Positions 43,729 through 51,453 of a stretch of DNA of 64,000 nucleotides are shown here, one piece after another. Every line of letters begins with the position of its first letter. The stretch's first letter is position 1. Origin of the DNA: Bacillus massiliglaciei (lineage in GTDB: Bacteria > Bacillota > Bacilli > Bacillales > DSM-1321); assembly GCF_900098925.1 (NCBI RefSeq), contig NZ_LT622352.1:62001-126000 (forward strand), in the 5' to 3' direction. The translations under genes were made by a program, and so were the position numbers. A model generated the notes under the pieces. That model saw only the letters and a program-made list of their open reading frames with translations. It was not told where the DNA came from and did no database searches.

Positions 43729-43743
43729 TGAAATATTTTTTCT
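43729..43743. promoter_or_regulatory. Candidate RpiR operator before gntP
   Basis: TGAAATATTTTTTCT fits TGAAA-N5-TTTCA with one mismatch; a further GAAAAATATTTT lies near 43760. Confidence 0.5.
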
Positions 43744-43898
43744 TAAATCAATATAAATAGAAAAATATTTTTTAAATTTAAGTGAACATAGAGTGAATGA
43801 ATGCTATTTTTCCAGCAAGAAAAAGTAAAAGATGCCGGATTCCCCCACTCTTAGCCTATCTCTTACAATGACAGACCAAAACTTGCCTCGAAAAGAAA

Positions 43899-43926
43899 AA
43901 GACTGCCAGCACAGCTGACAGCCTCC
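43899..43926 (-). terminator. Terminator of the siderophore ATPase gene
   Basis: Seven-base arms CTGTCAG and CTGGCAG with one G-T pair, followed on the minus strand by TCTTTTT. Confidence 0.7.
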
Positions 43927-43942
43927 AGAAATCTTCTCTATT

Positions 43943-44737
43943 TCAGACCGTTTCCTTTAAGAGATTATAGGTCACACACATCGGTTTATTTGTCCGGGGA
44001 TCCCGCCCGATTTCAGCATCAATTTGAAAGACCTCCCGTAATACTTCCTGCTGCATGACTTCCTCACAGCTGCCGGCTTTCACAATTTCGCCTTCCTTCA
44101 TCGCAATGAGATAATCGGCAAAGCGGGCAGCCTGGTTCAAATCATGCAGGACCATAACAATGGTCCTTTGCTGTTCGCGATTGAGCTTTTGGAGCAATTC
44201 AAGCACTTCCAGCTGGTGGGCCATATCCAAATAGGTAGTCGGCTCGTCCAGGAAGATGATATCCGTTTCCTGTGCAAGGGACATCGCAATCCATACACGC
44301 TGCCTTTGTCCCCCTGACAGAGAGTCCACTGGACGCAGTTTGTAATCCATGGTCCCCGTCACCTCGAGCGCCCAGTCAATGACATCATAATCCTCTTTCC
44401 CCAAGCGTCCGAAGCCTTTTTGATAAGGAAACCGTCCATATGAAACAAGTTCTCCGACCGTTAATCCGCTTGCGCTTTCCGGGGTTTGCGGCAGGATGGC
44501 CATTTTCCTTGCCAGCCGCTTCGTGCTTTCTTTGGAGATATTTTCGCCATCCAGAACGACTGTACCGGATTGCGGGGCGATGATTCTCGTGATGGCCTTT
44601 AACAGCGTCGATTTCCCGCAGCCATTGGAGCCGATGATTGTGGTAATTTTTTTATCCGGAATCGATACATTGAGGTTCTTCACAATCGTCTGTTCCCCAT
44701 ATCCAATGCTTAACTCCTCCGTGTACAGGCGAACCAT
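43943..44737 (-). CDS. Iron-siderophore ABC importer ATPase (FecE/FhuC/YusV type)
   Basis: A 264-residue ATP-binding protein with Walker A GSNGCGKST, signature LSGGQRQR, and Walker B DIIFLDEPTTYLD. The FecE-type stretch VDSLSGGQRQRVWIAMSLAQ is conserved. It energises uptake of ferric siderophores. No permease or binding protein is nearby, so it may serve several importers, as YusV does in B. subtilis. A near-consensus Fur box lies 50 bases upstream. Confidence 0.9.
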   Translation of the reverse strand: MVRLYTEELSIGYGEQTIVKNLNVSIPDKKITTIIGSNGCGKSTLLKAITRIIAPQSGTVVLDGENISKESTKRLARKMAILPQTPESASGLTVGELVSYGRFPYQKGFGRLGKEDYDVIDWALEVTGTMDYKLRPVDSLSGGQRQRVWIAMSLAQETDIIFLDEPTTYLDMAHQLEVLELLQKLNREQQRTIVMVLHDLNQAARFADYLIAMKEGEIVKAGSCEEVMQQEVLREVFQIDAEIGRDPRTNKPMCVTYNLLKETV

Positions 44738-44786
44738 TTGGCTTCCTCCATTTCTTATCTATATTCCTATCTTTAGCGTCTAATTT

Positions 44787-44801
44787 TGATAATGATTCTC
44801 A
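44787..44801. promoter_or_regulatory. Fur box
   Basis: TGATAATGATTCTCA matches the 7-1-7 consensus TGATAATNATTATCA at all but one position. It explains iron repression of the ATPase gene. Confidence 0.85.
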
Positions 44802-44975
44802 GTTCCAAACATTCTAATGATATAATCACTTCGTCCTATTGTCAATCCTTTTGCTGTCTATCGACTCTTCAAAGGACAGCCCTGAAACAGCTTAAAAACG
44901 AATCAGATCTGCGAACTCCAGCCTGATGAATGATTTTCAGAGACTGGTTCAAGCTATAGAGGGAGGTGAATGAAG

Positions 44976-45272
44976 ATGGACCGATTTGATGAAGCCTATG
45001 AACAATACAGGAACCAAGCTTCTCCCGAGGCCAATGCTGCAGGAGAATCCGGACAGGAAGAAATCATCGCTGTGAGAAAAAATGATGATGACAATATCAT
45101 TGCCGTCAAAACAAGCAGCGGAAGCGAACTCGATTATCCAACCGCCTTATCAGAAGCAAAAGCCGGCCACCTGGCCAACGTGGATGTTTTTCACAGATAT
45201 GAAAGGGAAATTCTCAGAAGCGAGCCAGACGGCATTAAGGAAAATAACCTGGATGAACTCCCGCCGTTTTAG
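44976..45272 (+). CDS. DUF3892-family protein
   Basis: A 98-residue soluble acidic protein. The core IIAVRKNDDDNIIAVKTSSG and the later DYPTALSEAKAGHLANVDVF match the DUF3892 family of small Firmicute proteins with no known function. The ATG at 44976 is nine bases after GGAGG; the ATG at 44970 is too close. It is a single gene closed by a perfect hairpin. Confidence 0.85.
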   Translation: MDRFDEAYEQYRNQASPEANAAGESGQEEIIAVRKNDDDNIIAVKTSSGSELDYPTALSEAKAGHLANVDVFHRYEREILRSEPDGIKENNLDELPPF

Positions 45273-45292
45273 AGAAAACTGTAACTGTGACC

Positions 45293-45333
45293 AAATATCA
45301 AATTTCTCTGTGAGAAATTTGATATTTTTTTTA
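45293..45333 (+). terminator. Terminator after the DUF3892 gene
   Basis: Sixteen-pair perfect stem (45293-45308 with 45312-45327) followed by T residues. Confidence 0.9.
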
Positions 45334-45366
45334 CTTATGACCAGGGATTTACTTTCAAGCCTTCTT

Positions 45367-45882
45367 TCAGTTCTTTTCCCCCACAGACACAGCATCAGCC
45401 TGCTCTTTCTCCTGCCAGTCTTTGCAGACATCGACCCAGGCAGCTGCTTCCGAATATTTCTCCAGCTCCTCCAGGTTCAGCTCAATCGCCGAATTTGTAC
45501 TTCCGCAGGCGGGAAATACCGTTTCAAAGCGCTTCATCGACTCATCCAGAAAGACGTTAAGCTCCTTCGCCAGTCCAAATGGGCAGACGCCGCCTATGGC
45601 ATGTCCTGTCTGGCTGAGAACTTCATCCGGGCTTAGCATTCTTGCCTTCAAGCCAAAACAGCTGCGGAATTTCTTATTGTCTATTTTCGCATCTCCGGCA
45701 GTGACCACTAAAATGGCCAAATCCCCCTCTCCCCGAAAGGACAGTGTTTTGGCAATGCGCGCCGGCTCCACTCCGATTGTTTCAGCCGCTTCATTTACTG
45801 TTGCACTGGACGTCGCGAATTCCATTACATCGCCGGCTCTTCCCCACCTTTTAAAATGCTCCTTCACACTTTCGATTGACAT
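45367..45882 (-). CDS. YbaK/EbsC-family aminoacyl-tRNA deacylase
   Basis: A 171-residue protein of the YbaK/ProX family, which removes wrongly attached amino acids from tRNA. ARIAKTLSFRGEGDLAILVV, with its conserved Lys, and HAIGGVCPFGL are visible. The exact mischarged substrate is unknown. The start Met-Ser-Ile-Glu at 45882 follows a GGGAG-type site; a GTG nine bases earlier is less likely. Confidence 0.88.
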   Translation of the reverse strand: MSIESVKEHFKRWGRAGDVMEFATSSATVNEAAETIGVEPARIAKTLSFRGEGDLAILVVTAGDAKIDNKKFRSCFGLKARMLSPDEVLSQTGHAIGGVCPFGLAKELNVFLDESMKRFETVFPACGSTNSAIELNLEELEKYSEAAAWVDVCKDWQEKEQADAVSVGEKN

Positions 45883-45971
45883 ATCTCCCACCCTCTCTTT
45901 TTTTCTTATGTGAAAAGGATATCAACTCCAATCAGAGGAAGCAAATCCCCACGAATGGAAAACAGTGAGGA

Positions 45972-46001
45972 TTGACTCTCCGGCCTGCTATGTATTATCA
46001 T
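45972..46001 (+). promoter_or_regulatory. Promoter of queT
   Basis: TTGACT, an 18-base spacer and TATCAT lie about 29 bases before the preQ1 aptamer. Confidence 0.6.
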
Positions 46002-46029
46002 ATTTATTTGGGCCATCTTGCCCGTGAAA

Positions 46030-46065
46030 CGTGGTTCGGAACCATCCCACGATAAAAAACTAGGA
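46030..46065 (+). promoter_or_regulatory. preQ1 class I riboswitch
   Basis: The P1 stem CGTGG/CCACG (46030-46034 with 46047-46051) encloses a 12-base loop beginning TTC, and the 3' tail reads ATAAAAAACTAGG. These match the preQ1-I pattern (stem, TTC-initiated loop, A-rich tail ending CTA). The last bases run into the Shine-Dalgarno GGAGAG, so ligand binding probably blocks translation. Confidence 0.9.
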
Positions 46066-46074
46066 GAGATCATC

Positions 46075-46566
46075 ATGAATACAAAAACCGCTGTTACTAA
46101 CGGCATCCTGGCTGCCTTATATATTGCCGTTTCCTATGTCATTCAGCCGATTGGATTTTCAGTGTTCCAGTTTCGGGTGCCTGAAATATTCAACCATCTG
46201 ATTGTGTTTAACAAGAAATATATATACGGGATCGTAGCCGGTGTCTTTATTTCCAATTTACTTTTTTCACCGATGAAAGCTTATGACCTGGTGTTTGGGG
46301 TTGCCCATTCCCTTTTGTCGTTGCTGATCATCCTTTTTGTTTCTAAATACGTGAAGAGCATTAAAGCCCGCATGGCCATTACGACAGTGACATTCACCAT
46401 TATGATCTTCCTCGTTGCCATCGAGCTTCACTTAGCCTTTGGACTTCCATTCTGGTTCAGCTGGGCAACGACCGCTGCCGGCGAATTTGCCGTATTAGCA
46501 ATTGGGGCGCCAATCATTTACTTCATGAACAAGCGCATCCGTTTTGACCAGATGCTTGAAAAATAA
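46075..46566 (+). CDS. queT: QueT-family transporter (queuosine precursor uptake)
   Basis: A 163-residue membrane protein with about five helices, of the QueT/DUF988 family that imports preQ0/preQ1-type queuosine precursors. NHLIVFNKKYIYGIVAGVFI and LVFGVAHSLLSLL are family-like. The ATG at 46075 follows GGAGAG within the riboswitch tail; an earlier in-frame start lies inside the riboswitch and is rejected. Riboswitch control supports the assignment. Confidence 0.9.
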   Translation: MNTKTAVTNGILAALYIAVSYVIQPIGFSVFQFRVPEIFNHLIVFNKKYIYGIVAGVFISNLLFSPMKAYDLVFGVAHSLLSLLIILFVSKYVKSIKARMAITTVTFTIMIFLVAIELHLAFGLPFWFSWATTAAGEFAVLAIGAPIIYFMNKRIRFDQMLEK

Positions 46567-46600
46567 CTATAAAAACGAGGCGGGTTTCTGCCTATCAATG

Positions 46601-46655
46601 AAAGAGCCGGTGAAATATTGCGATAAGCAGCATTTCACCGGCTCTTTTCTTTTTG
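46601..46655. terminator. Bidirectional terminator after queT
   Basis: Sixteen-base arms AAAGAGCCGGTGAAAT and ATTTCACCGGCTCTTT with T-rich DNA on the plus side. Confidence 0.9.
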
Positions 46656-46671
46656 TTTCATCCCAATTTAC

Positions 46672-47112
46672 TTATACATCCACCCGCACATTGGGACAGC
46701 GTGCTTTTAATTCAGAAATAAAACGCTCTCTTTCATTCGGCGAGATTTTCACACTGCCTAATGAAGCAGATGTATAGAATAGTTCCAGCCCGTTCTTTGC
46801 GGATAACAGCCTGTATCCGGTAAATACTTCTTTCACAGGAGATACTTTGATTATGTCCTGATATGGTATGCGGCTTCTAAAGAAACCGCCTTTCACCAAT
46901 AAATAATCTTGGAAGAACACATATTTAATCGAACATACAATCCACCAAAGAAATCCAACCGCAAGGACACAAAGGGTCAGAACAAGAATAATATCGAAAG
47001 GCGATCGGCTCTTATCGAAGACCAGCGGAAGCAAAGATACAGCGAGTATCACCAATGAGGTGACGGTTAGAATGAGTGCAAAAAAACGATCCATTTTTGA
47101 ACGAAACTCCAT
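46672..47112 (-). CDS. Membrane protein with a YyaB-type PH domain
   Basis: A 146-residue protein with two helices at the N-terminus (about residues 10-30 and 40-60) and a PH-like domain carrying PYQDIIKVSPVKEVFTGYRL and SPNERERFISELKARCPNV. It fits the bPH_4/YyaB group, of unknown function. GGAGGAGG precedes the ATG. It converges on queT and is probably single. Confidence 0.8.
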   Translation of the reverse strand: MEFRSKMDRFFALILTVTSLVILAVSLLPLVFDKSRSPFDIILVLTLCVLAVGFLWWIVCSIKYVFFQDYLLVKGGFFRSRIPYQDIIKVSPVKEVFTGYRLLSAKNGLELFYTSASLGSVKISPNERERFISELKARCPNVRVDV

Positions 47113-47183
47113 GGCGATTCCTCCTCCGCCTTTTTATACGTCCTTCCTTATAAAAAGTTCCGAAAATATGAACGGTTTTCCTG

Positions 47184-48623
47184 TTAAAGAAGGGATTGAA
47201 AAAAGTCAGCAATCTTCCGCCAAACAGAAGCAGACTCCTCCGTCCCCTGGTCTGGCCTCGTTTCCGAGACAGCTTTTACGTCTGACTCATCCCCCTTTGG
47301 GAAAACAGTTTTGACCTCTTCTTCCTCATCCATCAGCACTTCGATATCTTTTTCAAATACTAATACATATGTCCTGCGGGCATTGTCCGAAGACACTGTA
47401 ACCGCGACAGTATTCTTCGCCCGGTCCTCTAGCTTCACCGAACGGCTTTCTTTTTTATTGTAGGTAATATCTGTTCCCGCTTCGCTTGCGTCAGCATGGA
47501 TTGTAACAGAGCTCGTATCCTTATCCACAGTGATATGATATGTATGCTCAGCGGATTGGAACTTCTTGTTCCAGCTACCCGCTGAAACGGTCAAGGATTC
47601 TAGCATCGGTGCTTGTTTCTCTGTCTGTCCCTTCGTCTGTTGAGTCGGCTGTGAAGCAAGCTGTATCCCATTTTTTTGAATAGCAGCTTCCCCTTTTCCT
47701 GCTGATACAGATTTGTCAGACTGCCTCCCAGCATTCGGTCCGGCCACAGCGTCCTTTTCTTTCTCTTTTACGTCTGTCATCACGGGTTCTGCTTTTTCTT
47801 TCTTGGATACGTTCTCTTTCTTAGCTTTCGCTTTTTCTTCCTGCTTCTTTTCTGGATCTTTCACTTTCTCCGCTGCCGGGCTTTCCTTTTGTGCCTCTTC
47901 TCCTCCCCCGCCGCTGTCAGTCTTTGCTTCTGTTGGCTTTCTTGTGACGGTCAGTGTATAGAATGCCTTCTTACCATTTTCAGCTGTGCTCACTATGTCG
48001 ATTTTGGTTTGTCCAGCCTTAATAGGCACCGTGACCCCATTACCGGAATCCATTTTCCCGTTCACCGTTATATTCGTCACATCTTGATTAGTGATTGGAT
48101 GAACGGTAAGGGCAGCTGCCTCCTGATCGACAGCTATCTGGTAATTTTTCACGGATGGATCAAATGTTATGTTTCCATTCGACAGTTCAATTCCTTTTAA
48201 AGAAGGATCCCCGTTTTCTTCCCGGGTTACCGTCACAGTATAGACGGATGATTGATTATCTTCATCACTTACGATAATCGTGAAAATATTGCTCCCCGTT
48301 TTCAGCGTATAGCTTTCGGCCTGTTTCCCGGCCTCTTTGCCATTGACCGTAACATGGGCTCCCTCTGTTTCACTTGCAGCCAACAGCTGAATAGATTCCG
48401 TCTCATTTCCGACCGTTGCTGTATAAGCAGCGGTGTCCGCTGCAAATTCCTTGCTGAACTTGACTCCCTCGATCTCCAATTTAGCCAGCACTGGTTTATC
48501 CTCATGAACGGACGTTTCCGCTGAATCAGATTCTGCCTGGATCGCCGGCGCATAGGACAGCAAGAGCGTTCCGCTCAGCAGAACATGTATGCCTGCCTTA
48601 CGCGACTTTTGAAACATGTCCAT
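47184..48623 (-). CDS. Secreted protein with cadherin-like beta-sandwich domains
   Basis: A 479-residue exported protein. A signal peptide (about 1-31) ends with AIQA. Three cadherin-like beta-sandwich repeats (PF12733 type) are recognisable by the repeated TYxxTVTRE-like ends: about residues 45-130, 135-210 and 330-410. Between the second and third is a Lys/Glu/Pro-rich linker. There is no LPXTG anchor. Such proteins are usually envelope-associated; the partner is unknown. Start chosen at the Met behind GGAGGGG. Confidence 0.8.
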   Translation of the reverse strand: MDMFQKSRKAGIHVLLSGTLLLSYAPAIQAESDSAETSVHEDKPVLAKLEIEGVKFSKEFAADTAAYTATVGNETESIQLLAASETEGAHVTVNGKEAGKQAESYTLKTGSNIFTIIVSDEDNQSSVYTVTVTREENGDPSLKGIELSNGNITFDPSVKNYQIAVDQEAAALTVHPITNQDVTNITVNGKMDSGNGVTVPIKAGQTKIDIVSTAENGKKAFYTLTVTRKPTEAKTDSGGGGEEAQKESPAAEKVKDPEKKQEEKAKAKKENVSKKEKAEPVMTDVKEKEKDAVAGPNAGRQSDKSVSAGKGEAAIQKNGIQLASQPTQQTKGQTEKQAPMLESLTVSAGSWNKKFQSAEHTYHITVDKDTSSVTIHADASEAGTDITYNKKESRSVKLEDRAKNTVAVTVSSDNARRTYVLVFEKDIEVLMDEEEEVKTVFPKGDESDVKAVSETRPDQGTEESASVWRKIADFFQSLL

Positions 48624-48693
48624 GCTCCCCTCCATTCTTCACACGTTTTTTTACAGAGTAATAGGACATTCTTAACTTTTGCTTAAGCTCATA

Positions 48694-48730
48694 AGAAAGA
48701 GGCCGTTCCCTTCCTGGGAATGACCTCTCA
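48694..48730. terminator. Terminator between the subtilisin and the cadherin-like gene
   Basis: GAGGCCGTTCCC and GGGAATGACCTC arms with a short loop; the minus strand continues into a T-rich tract. Confidence 0.75.
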
Positions 48731-48741
48731 CAATGGTATCT

Positions 48742-49758
48742 TTATTCATATTTCACTACAACGGTCTTGCTTGGCAGCTGCAGACTTTCCGATTCAATGG
48801 TGATGGTAATTTCCTTACCTGAAGCAGGCGGCTCAGCACCGGAGCCTGAGACCTTCAGATCAAGAAAACCGTTGCCCTGGGCCCTTTTATCAATACCAAG
48901 ATCCTCCGTATGTTTCACAACCTGGGCATATAATTCGGCTTCGGTCAGTTCACGCCCAAATTCCTTTTCAGAAATGATTTTCAATAAAGCAGCCGCTCCG
49001 CTCACATGCGGTGTCGCCATGGATGTTCCGCTTAATTTGGCATACTTGCCGCCTGGGTATGTCGATAAGATCTGGACGCCTGGAGCAACCAGGTCGATTT
49101 CTTCATTAGTATTGGAGAAGTCTGCGAGGTTCTTGTTCAAATCAACGGCACCGACAGCCACGACTTCCGGATAGGCTCCCGGATAATCCATTTCGTCCGT
49201 ATCTTCCCGACCGTCACCGCTGTTCCCTGCCGCACACACCACCAGGATATTGTTCTGGACAGCCTGCTGAATAAGTTTATGCTCTGAATCATCTTCAGGT
49301 CCGCCAAGAGATAAGGAAATAATCGATACCTTCTCCCCATTCGGCCCCCTCCAATTAATGGCATACTCCAAGGCTCCATTGATCCAGTCCAGGTTGCCCT
49401 GTCCCTGCCCATTCAGGGCTTTTAACGCAAGAATGCTTGCTTTCGGCGCTACACCGACCACCCCTACATCATTAATGGAGGCAAGCACAGTCCCGCTGAC
49501 ATGCGTTCCATGTCCATTATCATCCTGGTAATCTCCGGTTCCTGTAAAATCCTTTCCATCTATGATGCGGTCCTTCAAATCAGGATGTGTCTTATCGATT
49601 CCTGTATCAATAACCGCAACCACAATTCCTTCACCGTGTCCCGCATTTTCCCAAACAGCCGGCGCCTGAATCAGCTCAACGCCCGGCGGTACACTCTCGC
49701 TCACCGTATCCATTACTTCCAGTACTTTAAAAGGTATCAGGCATTTTTGTTTTTCCAT
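48742..49758 (-). CDS. Intracellular subtilisin-like protease
   Basis: A 338-residue S8 protease without a signal peptide. The triad is visible as VIDTGID (Asp), DNGHGTHVSG (His) and SGTSMATPHVS (Ser). The N-terminal CLIPFKVLEVM matches the short inhibitory propeptide (LIPY/F) of intracellular serine proteases, which keeps the enzyme inactive until processed. The C-terminal tail after residue 300 is longer than in IspA. It degrades cytosolic protein, often during sporulation or starvation. Confidence 0.88.
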   Translation of the reverse strand: MEKQKCLIPFKVLEVMDTVSESVPPGVELIQAPAVWENAGHGEGIVVAVIDTGIDKTHPDLKDRIIDGKDFTGTGDYQDDNGHGTHVSGTVLASINDVGVVGVAPKASILALKALNGQGQGNLDWINGALEYAINWRGPNGEKVSIISLSLGGPEDDSEHKLIQQAVQNNILVVCAAGNSGDGREDTDEMDYPGAYPEVVAVGAVDLNKNLADFSNTNEEIDLVAPGVQILSTYPGGKYAKLSGTSMATPHVSGAAALLKIISEKEFGRELTEAELYAQVVKHTEDLGIDKRAQGNGFLDLKVSGSGAEPPASGKEITITIESESLQLPSKTVVVKYE

Positions 49759-50014
49759 TTAAGTTCCCCTCCATCTCTATTTATAAGGACCTTATTGCTC
49801 TTTTGGCGGCCATATCTTACACAGTGAAAATAAAGAGAAAAATTCAATCATCAAAGATCATTTTTTTTAGAAATGCCGGCCAAGCACTCCATCACCATCC
49901 ATTATATACCAAAAATTTTCTGCCAGCCTTAAGAATTCTGTTTTTTCTGACTTTTTATAATGAGCATTATTCGTGAAGGATCAAAGTGAGAATTAAACGT
50001 CAATGCCAGCTGCC

Positions 50015-51235
50015 TTACCCTGCACTGTGTTCTGCAAAAACCTTTGAATTTTTTTTATAAACAATTGTTATGGAAAGCATAAGCGAGAAAAGGATCGAAA
50101 CAGATGAAAAGATTAAGCACACCGCCTGCAAAGAAAACCATTCAGCCATTAAACCCAACAGCAAAGTCAATATAATCTGCAATACCCCCTGTATCATTTC
50201 AGCTGCACTTCCAAAACGGCCCATTATTTCCACCGGTACGTTATTCTGAAAAAAAGTAGCATACCCCGCATTCGCAAATGACATAAAAAATCCCAATAAT
50301 AAAAAAGAGAAAGAGGCAAGAATAAAAGCTGAGGCTGAGTAAAAACAAAAATACCCAATGCCGCTCAGTAACATACCTGCTCCCATATAGAAGCGAAGAG
50401 AGAGTTTATTACTTAAAGCAGCAGCTGCTGCTGCACCGGCCAAAGCTCCGATTCCCGATACACTTACAAGCAGACCATATTTTTGGTCTGAAAGATTTAA
50501 ATTCTGCTTTATATACGTAACTTCCTGGGAATCTAATACAAAACCTATTAACATGGCACATTGGAATAATACATAAATGACCATAAAATAGTTGGCTTTT
50601 TTTATAAAGTGAAAAACCTTCTGCCAATCTTTCTTTATAGTAACTAGCTGCACAGGTACACGGCGAGCAGCAAGAGGCTCTTCTGCATCCGGGAGAAAGT
50701 AAATAAACCATGCACAGACGAAAAACGAAACTGCATTAATAAAAATTGCGATATCCGTTGTAAAATGAAGAATGAGGAAACCTGAAAGGGCCGGACCAAT
50801 TAAAAAGGAACCTGAATTCACCATACTCATTAAAGAATTAAACGTTTTCCGGTTTTCTGGCGAAACCAATTTAGTGATCATGACGGAGGAACTTGGGCCA
50901 AAAAAAGCTCCTGCAATATTCACAAGGAATACAACTAGATATATTATCCAAACAGAAGATATAAAAGGGATGATTAAGATAAGCCCCCCTCTGATCATAT
51001 CGATGGCAATCATTAACTTCCGCTTATTGACACGGTCTATCACACTGCCAGCCCAAGGATTCGTAATGAGCAATGAGAGCGGCTTAATGATAAATAAACC
51101 AGCTACGGCTGCTGCCGACCCTGTTACATTTAATATGGCAACGTTTAAAGCAATAAGATAAATCCACGCACCTAAATTAGAAATTCCTATCCCCATTATT
51201 AACAGGATCGGATTGCGCCAATTTGTTTTATTCAT
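50015..51235 (-). CDS. MFS exporter
   Basis: A 406-residue major facilitator with twelve predicted helices. NPWAGSVIDRVNKRKLMIAIDM near residue 60 is the loop 2-3 motif of drug-efflux type MFS proteins (MFS_3 group). A GAGGAGG-type site precedes the start. No partner gene is adjacent, and the region upstream of 49759 on the left side (49759-50014) holds no clear gene. Substrate unknown. Confidence 0.85.
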   Translation of the reverse strand: MNKTNWRNPILLIMGIGISNLGAWIYLIALNVAILNVTGSAAAVAGLFIIKPLSLLITNPWAGSVIDRVNKRKLMIAIDMIRGGLILIIPFISSVWIIYLVVFLVNIAGAFFGPSSSVMITKLVSPENRKTFNSLMSMVNSGSFLIGPALSGFLILHFTTDIAIFINAVSFFVCAWFIYFLPDAEEPLAARRVPVQLVTIKKDWQKVFHFIKKANYFMVIYVLFQCAMLIGFVLDSQEVTYIKQNLNLSDQKYGLLVSVSGIGALAGAAAAAALSNKLSLRFYMGAGMLLSGIGYFCFYSASAFILASFSFLLLGFFMSFANAGYATFFQNNVPVEIMGRFGSAAEMIQGVLQIILTLLLGLMAEWFSLQAVCLIFSSVSILFSLMLSITIVYKKNSKVFAEHSAG

Positions 51236-51411
51236 CCTTCCCTCCTCTATAATCACTCTTTAACTTTTTCAAATATTTTACAAAATCACACCTGTTATTC
51301 TATTTTTTGAATAGGTTCTTTATAGATGACAAGAGTATGAGAGCAGCAAACAGTATTCCTGAACATCGAGACAGCCGCGGCTAGAGACGAAAAAACTGGT
51401 AATCAACTATA

Positions 51412-51450
51412 AAAAGGAAAACAGGCAGAATATCACCTGTTTTCCTTTTC
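51412..51450 (-). terminator. Terminator of the second gluconate kinase gene
   Basis: GGAAAACAGG/CCTGTTTTCC arms with T-rich bases on the minus strand. Confidence 0.85.
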
Positions 51451-51453
51451 ATT

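Noticed and set aside
45422-45913. A 163-codon plus-strand frame opposite the YbaK gene
   Set aside because: The opposite strand encodes a clear YbaK protein; this frame has no ribosome-binding site.
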